Assembly (NCBI RefSeq): GCF_000716335.1
Contig: NZ_KL591004.1
Location: 169,910-233,909, forward strand
From: Streptomyces sp. NRRL S-118
Lineage (GTDB): Bacteria > Actinomycetota > Actinomycetes > Streptomycetales > Streptomycetaceae
Reading direction: 5' to 3'
Length of the DNA stretch: 64,000 bases
The notes beneath the pieces are model-generated. The model was given only the letters and a program-made list of their open reading frames with translations, had not been told where the DNA came from and ran no database searches. Within the stretch, counting starts at the first letter, position 1, and each line of letters starts with the position of its first letter. The translations under genes and the position numbers were made by a program. Shown in pieces: positions 26,003 through 35,714 of this stretch.

Positions 26003-27487
26003 TCATTCCCGTACCACGCCCCACTCCACCCGCGGCCCCTGCACCGCGTGCGCCGCGTGCTCCGGCGGGTGTGCCGCCTGCCCGAGCACGAAGACGTCCT
26101 GCGACCCGTCCAGCACGCCGCCGGACGGGTCGTCCTCCCCGTCGCGCCGTACGGCGTCCCGCTCGGGCAGCAGGATGTCGCGGACGATCATGGCGCAGAC
26201 GAACAGCGTCCCGGCCAGGTGCAGGGCGATCGCGAACTGGTACCCCTCGGTCGGCAGCCCCTGCTTGTTGCCGCTCGTCGTGTAGGCCAGGTACATCCAG
26301 ATCCCCAGGAAGTACATGACCTCGCACGCCTGCCAGATCAGGAAGTCCCGCCAGCGCGGGCGGGCGAGGGCCGCGAGCGGGATCAGCCACAGCACGTACT
26401 GCGGCGAGTAGACCTTGTTGGTGAGGATGAACGCGGCGACCACCAGGAACGCCAGCTGGGCGAAGCGCGGCCTGCGCGGTGCGGTGAACGTCAGCACGGC
26501 GATCCCGGCGCAGGCGAGCAGCATCAGCAGGATGGCGTACGTGTTGACCGCCCCGACCTCGATGCCCTCGCCGGTGCGCTGGGTGAGGATCAGCCAGAAC
26601 GAGCCGAAGTCGATGCTCCGCTCACTGCTGAAGGAGTAGAACTTCTTCCACCCCTCGGGCGCCAGCAGCATCACGGGCAGGTTGACCACCAGCCAGGAGC
26701 CCGCGGTACCCAGCAGCGCCAGCCCGAACTCCCGCCACTTCCAGGCCCGCCAGCACAGCAGAAGCAGCGGCCCCAGCAGCAGGAACGGGTAGAACTTGGC
26801 GGCCGTGGCCAGCCCCAGCAGGATCCCGAAGGCGAGCGCCCGCCCGCGCGACCACATCAGCATGGCGGCGGCGGTCAGGGCCACGGCGAGCAGGTCCCAG
26901 TTGATCGTCGCGGTGAGCGCGAGGGCGGGCGCAAGCGCGACCAGCAGGGCGTCCCACGGCCGGTTGCGGTGCGTACGGGCGACACAGACGGCGAGGACGG
27001 CCGCGCAGGCCATCAGCATGCCGGCGTTGACCATCCAGTACATCTGCTCGCGGGACTGGACATCCCCGTCGAACGGAGCCATCACCCACGCCGCCACCTG
27101 CATGAACAGTCCGGTCAGGACCGGGTACTCGAGGTACTCCATGTCGCCGCCGAGCCGGTCGAAGTACGGGATCAGGCCGTCGGCGAACCCGCGGCCCAGG
27201 AAGAGGTGCGGGATGTCGGAGTAACAGGCGTGGGTGTACTGCGAGCTGGTGCCGCGGAACCAGGCCCAGTTGTAGCAGGGCAGCTTCTGCACCATGCCCA
27301 GCGCGAACATGCCGATGGTGACGAGTGCGACGACCCGGACGGGGCTGAAGGGGCTGCTGCCGAGCCGTGCCCAGCGACCGGACGGCCCGCCGATCAGCTC
27401 GCTGCCCGCGGCCGCGACCTCGTCCCGCCACGTGGGCCGCACGACGGGCGGGTCCTGGTGCGCGCTGGTCTTCTCTGGGCTCGGCAT
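26003..27487 (-). CDS. GT87-family membrane glycosyltransferase (mannosyltransferase-like)
   Basis: A 494-residue protein with about ten membrane segments and a GT-C-type early loop after TM1 (CYSDIPHLFLGRGFADGLIPYF, then YLEYPVLTGLF). These features place it with the polyprenyl-phosphate-mannose-dependent family (PimE-like, GT87). It likely transfers mannose or a similar sugar to a lipid or protein on the outer membrane face. Its mycobacterial counterpart also lies next to the penicillin-binding-protein and rpsF genes. The ATG at 27487 has AGGA 7 bases upstream. Upstream DnaA boxes are noted separately. Confidence 0.87.
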   Translation of the reverse strand: MPSPEKTSAHQDPPVVRPTWRDEVAAAGSELIGGPSGRWARLGSSPFSPVRVVALVTIGMFALGMVQKLPCYNWAWFRGTSSQYTHACYSDIPHLFLGRGFADGLIPYFDRLGGDMEYLEYPVLTGLFMQVAAWVMAPFDGDVQSREQMYWMVNAGMLMACAAVLAVCVARTHRNRPWDALLVALAPALALTATINWDLLAVALTAAAMLMWSRGRALAFGILLGLATAAKFYPFLLLGPLLLLCWRAWKWREFGLALLGTAGSWLVVNLPVMLLAPEGWKKFYSFSSERSIDFGSFWLILTQRTGEGIEVGAVNTYAILLMLLACAGIAVLTFTAPRRPRFAQLAFLVVAAFILTNKVYSPQYVLWLIPLAALARPRWRDFLIWQACEVMYFLGIWMYLAYTTSGNKQGLPTEGYQFAIALHLAGTLFVCAMIVRDILLPERDAVRRDGEDDPSGGVLDGSQDVFVLGQAAHPPEHAAHAVQGPRVEWGVVRE

Positions 27488-27510
27488 GGGGACATCCTGC
27501 CGTACCGGGC

Positions 27511-27583
27511 TGTGGATCCGTGCGGCCTGTGGACAACGTCCGGAAAGCCGCGTGACTGCCTTCACGGAGCGGCTTGTGGACAG
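27511..27583. promoter_or_regulatory. DnaA-box cluster upstream of the GT87 gene
   Basis: Minus-strand DnaA boxes: TTGTCCACA (27528-27536, preferred sequence), CTGTCCACA (27575-27583, fits the Streptomyces consensus) and a weak GGATCCACA (27511-27519). They start 24 bases upstream of the GT87 start codon, in the 246-base gap that separates it from the penicillin-binding-protein gene. No other gene lies in that gap. Confidence 0.65.
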
Positions 27584-27733
27584 CGGTGCCGAACAGGGCG
27601 AGGGCCGCCGCGCCCGCTTCCGTACGTCGTGTACGCAGCGAGTGCGACGGCCCTCGCATCGGCCCTTCGAGCCGGTGGCCATGGCGGTTGCCCTTCGCCG
27701 ACCGGCCCTCCGGGTCAGCCGGTGGGCGGCGCG

Positions 27734-30418
27734 CTAGCCGACCGTGCCACCGAACCAGCCCTCACCCGGGTCACCGCCGTTGCCGCCGTTGCCGTTGCCG
27801 TTGCCGCCACCCCCGGTCGGAGCGGACGGTGTGGGCGTCAGGCCGCCGGTGGTGGTTTCCCCCTCGGTCGTACCGCCGGTGTCCGTGGTACCGCCGGTGT
27901 CACCACCGCCGCCGTTCTGGCCACCGCCGCCGGTGTCCTCGCAGTCCCAGTCGAGCGGGCCGCAGGACTTGCCCGGCTCGGGGCTCTTCGAGGGCGGCGT
28001 CTTCGACGGGCTCGCCGAGGGCGACTCGGACGGGCTCGCGGACGGCGTGTCGGACGGCGTCGGCTCCGGGCTCTTGGCACCGCCGCCCCACACGGGCTCG
28101 GCTCCGAGGTCCTCGGGCTCGGGGAAGGCCTCGGCCTTCTCGCCCTTGAGGGCGTCCGACATGTACTTCTGGAAGATCTCGGACGGGAACGACGAGCCGT
28201 GGATCTTCTTCTGGTCGCCGGTGCCGTACATCTCCAGGAACTTGCGGTTCTTGTTGGCCGCGTTGTCGTCCATCCGGTACATGTCGATCGCGGTCGCCAG
28301 CTGAGGCGTGTAGCCCACGAACCAGGCGGACCTGTTGCCGTCGGTGGTACCGGTCTTGCCGGCGACCTGCCGGCCCGGGATGGCGGCGTTGTTGCCGGTG
28401 CCGTCCGGGTGCTCGACGACGTCCCTCAGCACATCGGTGACGTTGCTCGCGACAGCACTGGAGAAGGCCTTCCTCGCCTTGTCCTCGTGCTTGTAGACGG
28501 TCCGCCCCTCCTTCTTGACCTCCGTGACGGAGTACGGATCGCGCTGCTCACCGTTGGCCGCGAACGTCGCGTACGCACCCGCCATGCGGATGGCGCTCGG
28601 GTCGGAGATACCGATCGAGAAGGACGGCACGTTGCCCTTGGCGAGGCTGCTCTCGCGCAGACCCGCGTCCACCGCGGCCTGCCGCACCGTCGGGATGCCG
28701 ACGTCCATGCCGAGCTGCACGAACGGCGAGTTGGCGGAGTGGATCATCGCCTTGCGGAGGTTGATGTCGCCGTAGCTCTGGTCACCGTCGTTGACCTGCA
28801 GCCACTCCTTGCCGTCCTCGTTCTGCCAGACGGTGCGGTCGTAGTTCCTGATCTTGACCTTGTTGTCACCGTTGTAGACGGCCGTGTCCGGGTCCACGAT
28901 CCGGCGCTCGTCCGGGCCCTGCTCGGGTCCGAGCTCGGGGTTGCGGACACCGTCACGCATTGCGGCGGCCAGTACGAACGGCTTGAAGGTCGATCCGACC
29001 TGGGCACCTGTCTGGTCGGCGTTGTTGGTGAAGTGCTTGGTGGCGTCCTCGCCACCGTAGATGGCGACGATCGCCCCGGTCTCCGGGTCGACCGAGGCAC
29101 CGCCGAACTGGACGTGGGTGTCGGTTTTCGGCCGCTTCTTCGGGTCGATGTGCTCGTCGTAGACCGCCTTGACGGCCTTCTGGAGCTTCTTGACCTTGTT
29201 CTGGTTGAAGGTCGTGTGGATCTCGTAGCCGCCCCGGGCCAGGTCCTTCGTGGTGATGCCCTGGTCGTTGTTGTTGATGAAGTAGGCCTTGGCGAGGTCG
29301 ACCAGGTAACCGGTCTGCCCGCTCAGTGTGGCGCTCTTCCGCGGCTCCCCGATCGGGGGAAGATCGGTGTACTGGGCGCGCTCGGCAGCCGGGAGGTGGC
29401 CGTCCTTGACCATCTCGTCGAGGATCCACGCCCACCGCTTGGTGGCTCTCTCGGTGTTGGCGTCGCGCGTGGCGGCCGGGTCGATCTCGGTCGCGCCGGC
29501 GGGGTCGTAGTAGGTCGACCCCTTGAGCAGGGTGGCGAGGAAGGCGCACTCGCTGGCGTTGAGCTTGCTCGCGTCCTTGTCGAAGTAGGTGCGCGCCGCC
29601 GCCTGGATGCCGTACGCACCCCGCCCGTAGTACGAGGTGTTCAGATAGCCCGCCATCACCTCGGGCTTGTCGACCTCGTTGCCCACCTTGATGGAGATGA
29701 ACAGCTCTTTCAACTTACGGCTCAGCGTCTGCGACTGGTCGTTGAGCATGGCGTTCTTGACGTACTGCTGGGTGATGGTCGAGCCACCCTGCGTCTGCTC
29801 GCCCTGCGCCATGTTGAGCAGCGCACGGCCGATGCCCATCGGGTCGATGCCCGAGTCCGTGCGGAACGTCTTGTTCTCCGCCGAGATCACGGCGTTCTGC
29901 ATGTTCTCGGGGATCTGGTGGATCCCGATGATCTGCCGGTTGATCTCACCGCCGGTGGCGGCCATCTGCGTGCCGTCGTCCCAGTAGTAGACGTTGTTCT
30001 GCGCCGTGGCCACCTTCTGCGGGTCCGGCAGCTCCACCATGGCGTACGCGATCGCGGAGCCCGCCATGAGGATGCCGAGGAAGCCGAGGGTCAGACCCGT
30101 CGCGAGGCGCCACGACGGCACCCAGCGGCGCCAGCCGTACTTGTCGTGGCGGGGATAGTCGATCATCCGCTTCTTGCCAGGCTGTCCGCCCGCGCCCCGT
30201 CCCCGTCCGCCACCGCGCCCAGTACCGCGCTGGGCGGCACGGCGGGCCTCGGCGCGGCCGCCGTACGGGCGCTCCGTGCCGTACTCATCGGAAGGGGAGC
30301 CCGTGCTGGCTCCCCGTGCCTGAGCTGCCCGGCGGCCTGGGGGCTGCTGGGCGGCTCGCCTGGCCGCGGCACGTCCGCCACCTTGCGGCTGGGGCGGTTT
30401 GCGACGGTGCTCGCTCAT
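27734..30418 (-). CDS. Bifunctional class A penicillin-binding protein
   Basis: An 894-residue peptidoglycan synthase. Residues 1 to about 95 are a basic cytoplasmic tail; one membrane anchor lies near 104-128. The GT51 glycosyltransferase has the catalytic glutamate in ISAENKTFR (Glu181) and GGSTITQQYVKN (211-222). The transpeptidase has STFK (Ser476, Lys479), SAN (561-563) and KTG (688-690). The last 150 residues are a Pro/Ser/Gly/Thr-rich low-complexity extracellular tail. It both polymerises glycan and cross-links peptides. The ATG at 30418 has GGAG 10 bases upstream. The pbp-padR-ino1 neighbourhood is also found in mycobacteria (ponA1 region). Confidence 0.95.
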   Translation of the reverse strand: MSEHRRKPPQPQGGGRAAARRAAQQPPGRRAAQARGASTGSPSDEYGTERPYGGRAEARRAAQRGTGRGGGRGRGAGGQPGKKRMIDYPRHDKYGWRRWVPSWRLATGLTLGFLGILMAGSAIAYAMVELPDPQKVATAQNNVYYWDDGTQMAATGGEINRQIIGIHQIPENMQNAVISAENKTFRTDSGIDPMGIGRALLNMAQGEQTQGGSTITQQYVKNAMLNDQSQTLSRKLKELFISIKVGNEVDKPEVMAGYLNTSYYGRGAYGIQAAARTYFDKDASKLNASECAFLATLLKGSTYYDPAGATEIDPAATRDANTERATKRWAWILDEMVKDGHLPAAERAQYTDLPPIGEPRKSATLSGQTGYLVDLAKAYFINNNDQGITTKDLARGGYEIHTTFNQNKVKKLQKAVKAVYDEHIDPKKRPKTDTHVQFGGASVDPETGAIVAIYGGEDATKHFTNNADQTGAQVGSTFKPFVLAAAMRDGVRNPELGPEQGPDERRIVDPDTAVYNGDNKVKIRNYDRTVWQNEDGKEWLQVNDGDQSYGDINLRKAMIHSANSPFVQLGMDVGIPTVRQAAVDAGLRESSLAKGNVPSFSIGISDPSAIRMAGAYATFAANGEQRDPYSVTEVKKEGRTVYKHEDKARKAFSSAVASNVTDVLRDVVEHPDGTGNNAAIPGRQVAGKTGTTDGNRSAWFVGYTPQLATAIDMYRMDDNAANKNRKFLEMYGTGDQKKIHGSSFPSEIFQKYMSDALKGEKAEAFPEPEDLGAEPVWGGGAKSPEPTPSDTPSASPSESPSASPSKTPPSKSPEPGKSCGPLDWDCEDTGGGGQNGGGGDTGGTTDTGGTTEGETTTGGLTPTPSAPTGGGGNGNGNGGNGGDPGEGWFGGTVG

Positions 30419-30726
30419 CGAACGACTACTCCTCGGGCAGGCGAGTACGCCTGGAAGCGGCAGTGAGTTCCGGTCCCCCCGAAATGGCTGCGGACCAGCC
30501 CTGGCTCGAGCTCGTCCGCGATGCACACAGTGCACTCAGGACGAGGACGCCCCCTGGCGGCGCATGGTTCCCGGCGGTGTGCATGCCGCACAGACTACGC
30601 ACGGTCAAAATCCAACTAGCGGGAAAGTTCACCCCAAATCAGGCAACTCACCTGCTGCGAATTGACGATGTGACGCCGCTCACGACCACCCCACTTGTCG
30701 CAACCGGAACGCCGCTCTATCGTCGG

Positions 30727-30747
30727 GATGTATCGAGTCGATACATC
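30727..30747. promoter_or_regulatory. 21-bp palindromic operator candidate upstream of padR
   Basis: Perfect inverted repeat GATGTATCGA-G-TCGATACATC centred on 30737, 56 bases before the padR start. It lies in the 384-base gap between divergent penicillin-binding-protein and padR genes. ATGTATC..GATACAT half-sites with dyad symmetry fit a PadR-type autoregulatory site. The rest of the gap shows no gene. Confidence 0.6.
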
Positions 30748-30802
30748 AGTACGACATAAGCATCGGTACGAGCGACGGTGACGGGGGAGGAGGAGGCGAA
30801 GG

Positions 30803-31525
30803 ATGAGCAGGCGCTCCGGCATCCTCGAGTTCGCCGTCCTCGGCCTGCTGCGCGAAGCCCCGATGCACGGATACGAGCTGCGCAAGCGGCTCAACACGTC
30901 GCTGGGGATTTTCCGGGCGTTCAGTTACGGCACTCTTTACCCCTGCCTCAAGACGCTGGTCGCAAACGGCTGGTTGATCGAGGAACCGGGCAGCGCGCCC
31001 GAGGACGCCCTCGCCGCCTCGCTCGCGGGGCGGCGGGCCAAGATCGTCTACCGTCTGACGGCCGAGGGCAAGGAGCACTTCGAGGAGCTCCTGTCCCACA
31101 CCGGCCCGGACACCTGGGAGGACGAGCACTTCGCGGCGCGCTTCGCCTTCTTCGGGCAGACCGAGCGCGAGGTGCGGATGCGGGTGCTCGAAGGGCGCCG
31201 CAGCCGCCTGGAGGAGCGCCTGGAGAAGATGCGCGCCTCCCTGGCCCGGACGCGCGAGCGCCTGGACGACTACACGCTCGAGCTGCAGCGGCACGGCATG
31301 GAGTCCGTGGAGCGCGAAGTGCGCTGGCTGAACGAGCTCATCGAGAGCGAGCGGGCGGGCCGGGATCAGCGACGGTCCGGCACCGACGCCCCGCAGGGCG
31401 ACGGGACCTCCGGGGCCGGCGCCAAGGGCGCCGCTCAGCAGGACAACACATCTGGAGAGACGGGCGGCCTGCCCCGGCACGGGGGCAGTACCCGGCCGGA
31501 TCCGTCCGACGACACCGCAAAGTGA
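30803..31525 (+). CDS. PadR-family transcriptional regulator
   Basis: A 240-residue regulator. The PadR winged helix is [20 protein letters not shown] with [19 protein letters not shown] and the wing [17 protein letters not shown]-terminal coiled-coil dimer arm covers about 135-185. The last 50 residues are a low-complexity tail. PadR proteins usually repress their own and adjacent genes. The start ATG at 30803 follows a GGAGGAGGAGG run. It is 50 bases upstream of ino1 and the pair is conserved in mycobacteria, so ino1 is a likely target. Confidence 0.93.
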   Translation: MSRRSGILEFAVLGLLREAPMHGYELRKRLNTSLGIFRAFSYGTLYPCLKTLVANGWLIEEPGSAPEDALAASLAGRRAKIVYRLTAEGKEHFEELLSHTGPDTWEDEHFAARFAFFGQTEREVRMRVLEGRRSRLEERLEKMRASLARTRERLDDYTLELQRHGMESVEREVRWLNELIESERAGRDQRRSGTDAPQGDGTSGAGAKGAAQQDNTSGETGGLPRHGGSTRPDPSDDTAK

Positions 31526-31575
31526 GGCCCCGCGACCTGCAGGGCCTCGTCGAGAACACACAGGGAGCAACCGGA

Positions 31576-32658
31576 ATGGGTTCGGTTCGCGTAGCCATCG
31601 TCGGCGTGGGCAACTGCGCCGCCTCGCTGGTGCAGGGCGTCGAGTACTACAAGGACGCCGACCCGGCGGGCAAGGTGCCGGGTCTGATGCACGTCCAGTT
31701 CGGCGAGTACCACGTCCGGGACGTCGAGTTCGTGGCCGCCTTCGACGTGGACGCGAAGAAGGTGGGTCTTGACCTCGCGGACGCCATCGGCGCCAGCGAG
31801 AACAACACCATCAAGATCTGCGACGTGCCGTCGACGGGCGTGACCGTCCAGCGCGGTCACACCCTGGACGGCCTGGGCAAGTACTACCGCCAGACCATCG
31901 AGGAGTCCCCCGAGGCCCCGGTCGACGTCGTCCAGGTCCTCAAGGACAAGCAGGTCGACGTCCTCGTCTGCTACCTGCCCGTCGGCTCCGAGGACGCGGC
32001 GAAGTTCTATGCCCAGTGCGCCATCGACGCCAAGGTCGCCTTCGTCAACGCCCTCCCGGTCTTCATCGCCGGCACCAAGGAGTGGGCGGACAAGTTCACC
32101 GAGGCCGGCGTCCCGATCGTGGGTGACGACATCAAGTCGCAGGTCGGCGCCACCATCACGCACCGCGTCATGGCGAAGCTCTTCGAGGACCGGGGCGTCG
32201 TCCTGGACCGCACGATGCAGCTGAACGTCGGCGGCAACATGGACTTCAAGAACATGCTCGAGCGCGAGCGCCTGGAGTCCAAGAAGATCTCCAAGACGCA
32301 GGCCGTCACCTCGCAGATCCCGGATCGGGACCTCGGCGAGAACAACGTCCACATCGGCCCGTCGGACTACGTGGCCTGGCTGGACGACCGCAAGTGGGCG
32401 TACGTCCGCCTCGAGGGCCGCGCCTTCGGTGACGTCCCGCTGAACCTGGAGTACAAGCTCGAGGTGTGGGACTCCCCGAACTCCGCGGGTGTCATCATCG
32501 ACGCGCTGCGCGCCGCGAAGATCGCCAAGGACCGCGGCATCGGTGGCCCGATCCTCTCCGCGTCCTCGTACTTCATGAAGTCCCCGCCGGTGCAGTACTT
32601 CGACGACGAGGCCCGCGAGAACGTCGAGAAGTTCATCAAGGGCGAGGTCGAGCGCTGA
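31576..32658 (+). CDS. ino1: Inositol-1-phosphate (myo-inositol-3-phosphate) synthase
   Basis: A 360-residue NAD-dependent enzyme that turns glucose-6-phosphate into inositol phosphate. This feeds phosphatidylinositol and mycothiol synthesis. The Rossmann motif is [20 protein letters not shown] at the N-terminus. Prokaryotic-type blocks include [26 protein letters not shown] and [14 protein letters not shown]. The ATG at 31576 has GGGAG 8 bases upstream. It is the second gene after padR and is followed by a hairpin at 32794-32828. Confidence 0.96.
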   Translation: MGSVRVAIVGVGNCAASLVQGVEYYKDADPAGKVPGLMHVQFGEYHVRDVEFVAAFDVDAKKVGLDLADAIGASENNTIKICDVPSTGVTVQRGHTLDGLGKYYRQTIEESPEAPVDVVQVLKDKQVDVLVCYLPVGSEDAAKFYAQCAIDAKVAFVNALPVFIAGTKEWADKFTEAGVPIVGDDIKSQVGATITHRVMAKLFEDRGVVLDRTMQLNVGGNMDFKNMLERERLESKKISKTQAVTSQIPDRDLGENNVHIGPSDYVAWLDDRKWAYVRLEGRAFGDVPLNLEYKLEVWDSPNSAGVIIDALRAAKIAKDRGIGGPILSASSYFMKSPPVQYFDDEARENVEKFIKGEVER

Positions 32659-32793
32659 GCCTCCCGGCACAGCGCTGAACCCGCGGACGACGCGCCGGCC
32701 CCCGAGGCCGAGCGCTGAGTCCCACCGACGGTGCACGCCCGGCCGATGCTGCTGTCACAGCCGCACTCGCCCGCTCGGCCGCACCCGCGGTGT

Positions 32794-32828
32794 CGAAGGT
32801 CCCCGTGGCATCTGCCCGGGGACCTTCG
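32794..32828 (+). terminator. Hairpin terminator downstream of ino1
   Basis: An 11-bp perfect stem (CGAAGGTCCCC, 32794-32804, with 32818-32828) and a 13-base loop, 135 bases after the ino1 stop and just before the next start. Confidence 0.6.
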
Positions 32829-32848
32829 CCGTATGTGACCCTTGGGCC

Positions 32849-34117
32849 ATGCCTGTCGTACGTGATCTGCGCGTACTCCTGCGCCTAGCGCACTTCCGCC
32901 GCCTGCTCGCCGTACGACTGCTCTCCCAGTGCGCCGACGGCGTCTACCAAGTGGCACTCGCCACGTACGTCGTCTTCTCCCCCGAGAAGCAGACCTCGCC
33001 CGCCGCGATCGCCTCCGCGATGGCGGTCCTGCTGCTGCCCTACTCGTTCGTGGGCCCATTCGCCGGCGTCCTGCTCGACCGCTGGCGGCGGCGCCAGGTC
33101 CTGCTGTACGGGAATCTCCTGCGAGCCCTGCTGGCCGGCGTCACCGCGGCACTGATCCTTGTCTCCGTGCCGGAATGGGTCTTCTACGGCTCCGCGCTCA
33201 CTGTCACCGCCGTCAACCGCTTCGTCCTGGCCGGGCTGTCGGCCGCTCTGCCCCGGGTCGTCGACGCCGACAGGCTCGTGATGGCCAACTCCGTCTCGCC
33301 CACCGCGGGTACCCTCGCCGCGACGGCCGGCGGCGGGCTCGCCTTCGCCGTACGGCTGCTCGTGGCCGACTCCGACGCCGCAGTGGTGCTGCTCGGCGCG
33401 GCGCTCTATCTCTGTTCGGCGCTCGCCTCGCTGCGCTTGGGGCGCGAACTGCTCGGGCCCGACCCGGATGTGGTGCAGCCCCGGTTCGGTGTCGCTCTGG
33501 CCTCGACCGCGCGAGGCCTGATCAGCGGGCTGCGGCACCTGTCGGAGCGCAGGGACGCGGCGCGAGCGCTGGCCGCGATGACCGTCATGCGCTTCTGCTA
33601 CGGCGCGCTGACGGTCATGGTGCTCATGCTCTGCCGGTACGCCTGGTCGGCCAGCGAGTCGGAGGGGCTGGGGCTGCTGGGACTGGCCCTCGGAGTGTCC
33701 GGCGCCGGCTTCTTCGCCGCCGCGGTGCTCTCGCCCTGGATGATCGGGCGGCTGGGCCAGTTCGGCTGGATGGCGGTATGCGCCGGGTCGGCCGCGGTGC
33801 TGGAGCCGGCACTGGGGGTGCCCTTCGCTCCGGTACCGATGCTGGTCGCCGCCTTCATCCTGGGGCTCACGACACAGGGCACCAAGATTTCCACCGACAC
33901 GGTCGTGCAGAAGGTGGTGGATGACTCCCACCGGGGCCGGATCTTTGCCCTGTACGACGTGCTGTTCAACGTGGCCTTCGTCGGCGCGGCCGGGATCGCC
34001 GCGCTGCTGCTGCCCTCCGACGGCCGGTCGCTCCCGCTGGTCGCCCTGGTCGCCGTCCTGTACGCGAGCCTCGTCATCCTGCTGCTGCGATGGCGACGGG
34101 CCAGCGCGCTGCTGTAG
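32849..34117 (+). CDS. MFS transporter
   Basis: A 422-residue, 12-TM major-facilitator protein. The motif A loop is GVLLDRWRRRQVLLYGN (about 74-90). An early SQCADGVYQVALATYV is typical of the drug-efflux-like MFS_3 group. Substrate unknown; export is likely. The ATG at 32849 begins MPVVRDLRVLLRLAHFRRLL. It is convergent with pcnA, and two parS sites lie between them. Confidence 0.9.
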   Translation: MPVVRDLRVLLRLAHFRRLLAVRLLSQCADGVYQVALATYVVFSPEKQTSPAAIASAMAVLLLPYSFVGPFAGVLLDRWRRRQVLLYGNLLRALLAGVTAALILVSVPEWVFYGSALTVTAVNRFVLAGLSAALPRVVDADRLVMANSVSPTAGTLAATAGGGLAFAVRLLVADSDAAVVLLGAALYLCSALASLRLGRELLGPDPDVVQPRFGVALASTARGLISGLRHLSERRDAARALAAMTVMRFCYGALTVMVLMLCRYAWSASESEGLGLLGLALGVSGAGFFAAAVLSPWMIGRLGQFGWMAVCAGSAAVLEPALGVPFAPVPMLVAAFILGLTTQGTKISTDTVVQKVVDDSHRGRIFALYDVLFNVAFVGAAGIAALLLPSDGRSLPLVALVAVLYASLVILLLRWRRASALL

Positions 34118-34153
34118 CGCCTCCCACGTGGCCGGCCGACCCGGGCGGGCGAC

Positions 34154-34167
34154 GTTTCACGTGAAAC
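34154..34167. promoter_or_regulatory. parS: parS site (perfect), first of a pair, 21 kb from oriC
   Basis: Exact GTTTCACGTGAAAC. The flanks GGGCGA..TCGCCC extend the symmetry with one mismatch. It is intergenic, 49 bases (centre to centre) from the next parS. Confidence 0.93.
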
Positions 34168-34202
34168 ATCGCCCGTGGGCCTCACGTGTCGGCGGCCGTC
34201 AT

Positions 34203-34216
34203 GTTTCACGTGAAAC
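34203..34216. promoter_or_regulatory. parS: parS site (perfect) at the centre of a 48-bp perfect palindrome
   Basis: Exact GTTTCACGTGAAAC. Symmetry is perfect from 34186 to 34233 (24-base arms beginning GTGTCGGCGGCCGTCATG). As RNA it would fold into a 20-plus-bp stem, so it may double as a terminator for the convergent MFS and pcnA genes. Confidence 0.93.
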
Positions 34217-34247
34217 ATGACGGCCGCCGACACTCGGACCAGGCCGG

Positions 34248-35714
34248 TCAGTCCCGGCCCGCCCACCACTTCTTGAGGGCAGCGACAGCAGCGTCGCGCT
34301 CCATCGGCCCGTTCTCCAGCCGCAGCTCCAGCAGGAACTTGTACGCCTGCCCGACGGCCGGACCCGGGCCGATACCCAGGATCTCCTGGATTTCGTTGCC
34401 GTTCAGGTCGGGCCGGATGGCGTCCAGCTCCTCCTGCTCCTGCAGCTTGGCGATGCGCTCTTCCAGCCCGTCGTAGGCGCGGGACAGCGCACCGGCCTTG
34501 CGCTTGTTGCGTGTGGTGCAGTCGGACCGGGTCAGCTTGTGGAGCCGGCTCAGCAGCGGCCCCGCATCGCGCACATAGCGGCGCACGGCCGAGTCGGTCC
34601 ATTCACCGGTTCCGTAGCCGTGGAACCGCAGGTGCAGCTCCACCAGTCGCGCCACGTCCTTGATCATGTCGTTCGAGTACTTCAGGGCGGTCATGCGCTT
34701 CTTGACCATCTTCGCTCCGACCACCTCATGGTGGTGGAACGAGACCCGCCCGTCCGGCTCGAAACGCCGGGTGCGCGGCTTGCCGATGTCATGGAGCAGC
34801 GCCGCCAGCCGCAGCACCAGGTCCGGGCCGTCCTCCTCGAGGTCGATGGCCTGCTCCAGCACGGTCAGGGAGTGCTCGTACACGTCCTTGTGCCGGTGGT
34901 GCTCGTCGCTCTCCAGCCGCAGAGCGGGCAGCTCGGGAAGGACCCGGTCGGCCAGGCCGGTCATGACCAGCAGCCCCAGACCCTTGCGCGGGTGCGCCGA
35001 GAGGAGCAGCTTGTTGAGCTCATCACGTACCCGCTCGGCGGAGACGATCTCGATCCGCTCGGCCATCTCCATCATGGCGGTGATGACCTCGGAAGCCACC
35101 TCGAAGTCGAGCTGCGCGGCGAACCGGGCTGCGCGCATCATGCGCAGCGGGTCGTCGGAGAAGGACTCCTCCGGCGTACCGGGAGTCCGCAGAACGCGCT
35201 CGGCGAGATCCTGAAGCCCGCCGTACGGGTCGATGAACTCCTTCTCCGGCAGCGCGACGGCCATCGCGTTGACCGTGAAGTCACGACGGACGAGATCTTC
35301 CTCGATGGAGTCGCCGTAGGAGACCTCGGGCTTGCGCGACGTCCGGTCGTACGCCTCGGACCGGTACGTCGTGATCTCGATCTGGAAGCGCTGAACCGCA
35401 TCCCCGACACGGGCGTCCTTCTGCGACCCGACGGTGCCGAACGCGATGCCGACGTCCCACACGGAGTCAGCCCACGGCCGCACGATCTTCAGTACGTCCT
35501 CGGGGCGGGCGTCGGTGGTGAAGTCGAGGTCGTTGCCGAGCCGCCCGAGCAGCGCGTCGCGCACCGAGCCGCCGACCAGGGCCAGACTGAACCCGGCCTC
35601 CTTGAAACGGCGGGCGAGATCGTCGGCGACCGGCGACACACGCAGTAGTTCACTGACCGCGCGGCGTTGCGCCTCGCTCAGTGCAGTCGGGTTCTCTTCG
35701 TTCGGGTTCGGCAC
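34248..35714 (-). CDS. pcnA: CCA tRNA nucleotidyltransferase
   Basis: A 488-residue enzyme that adds or repairs the 3' CCA of tRNA. The nucleotidyltransferase head has FSLALVGGSVRDALLGR and DLDFTTDARPEDV with the metal-binding Asp pair, then VRRDFTVNAMA and DPLRMMRAARFAAQ. An HD domain lies near 270-360 (ALLHDIGKP, FHHHEVVGA). The HD fusion is usual in actinobacteria. The start is a GTG at 35714 (MPNPNEENPTALSEAQ); longer in-frame extensions upstream look noncoding. Its position beside the murJ/sigM/trx block matches mycobacteria. Confidence 0.95.
   Translation of the reverse strand: MPNPNEENPTALSEAQRRAVSELLRVSPVADDLARRFKEAGFSLALVGGSVRDALLGRLGNDLDFTTDARPEDVLKIVRPWADSVWDVGIAFGTVGSQKDARVGDAVQRFQIEITTYRSEAYDRTSRKPEVSYGDSIEEDLVRRDFTVNAMAVALPEKEFIDPYGGLQDLAERVLRTPGTPEESFSDDPLRMMRAARFAAQLDFEVASEVITAMMEMAERIEIVSAERVRDELNKLLLSAHPRKGLGLLVMTGLADRVLPELPALRLESDEHHRHKDVYEHSLTVLEQAIDLEEDGPDLVLRLAALLHDIGKPRTRRFEPDGRVSFHHHEVVGAKMVKKRMTALKYSNDMIKDVARLVELHLRFHGYGTGEWTDSAVRRYVRDAGPLLSRLHKLTRSDCTTRNKRKAGALSRAYDGLEERIAKLQEQEELDAIRPDLNGNEIQEILGIGPGPAVGQAYKFLLELRLENGPMERDAAVAALKKWWAGRD

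Noticed and set aside
25985..30466. 1493-codon open frame on the plus strand
   Set aside because: Antisense shadow of the GT87 and penicillin-binding-protein genes; no domain or ribosome site.
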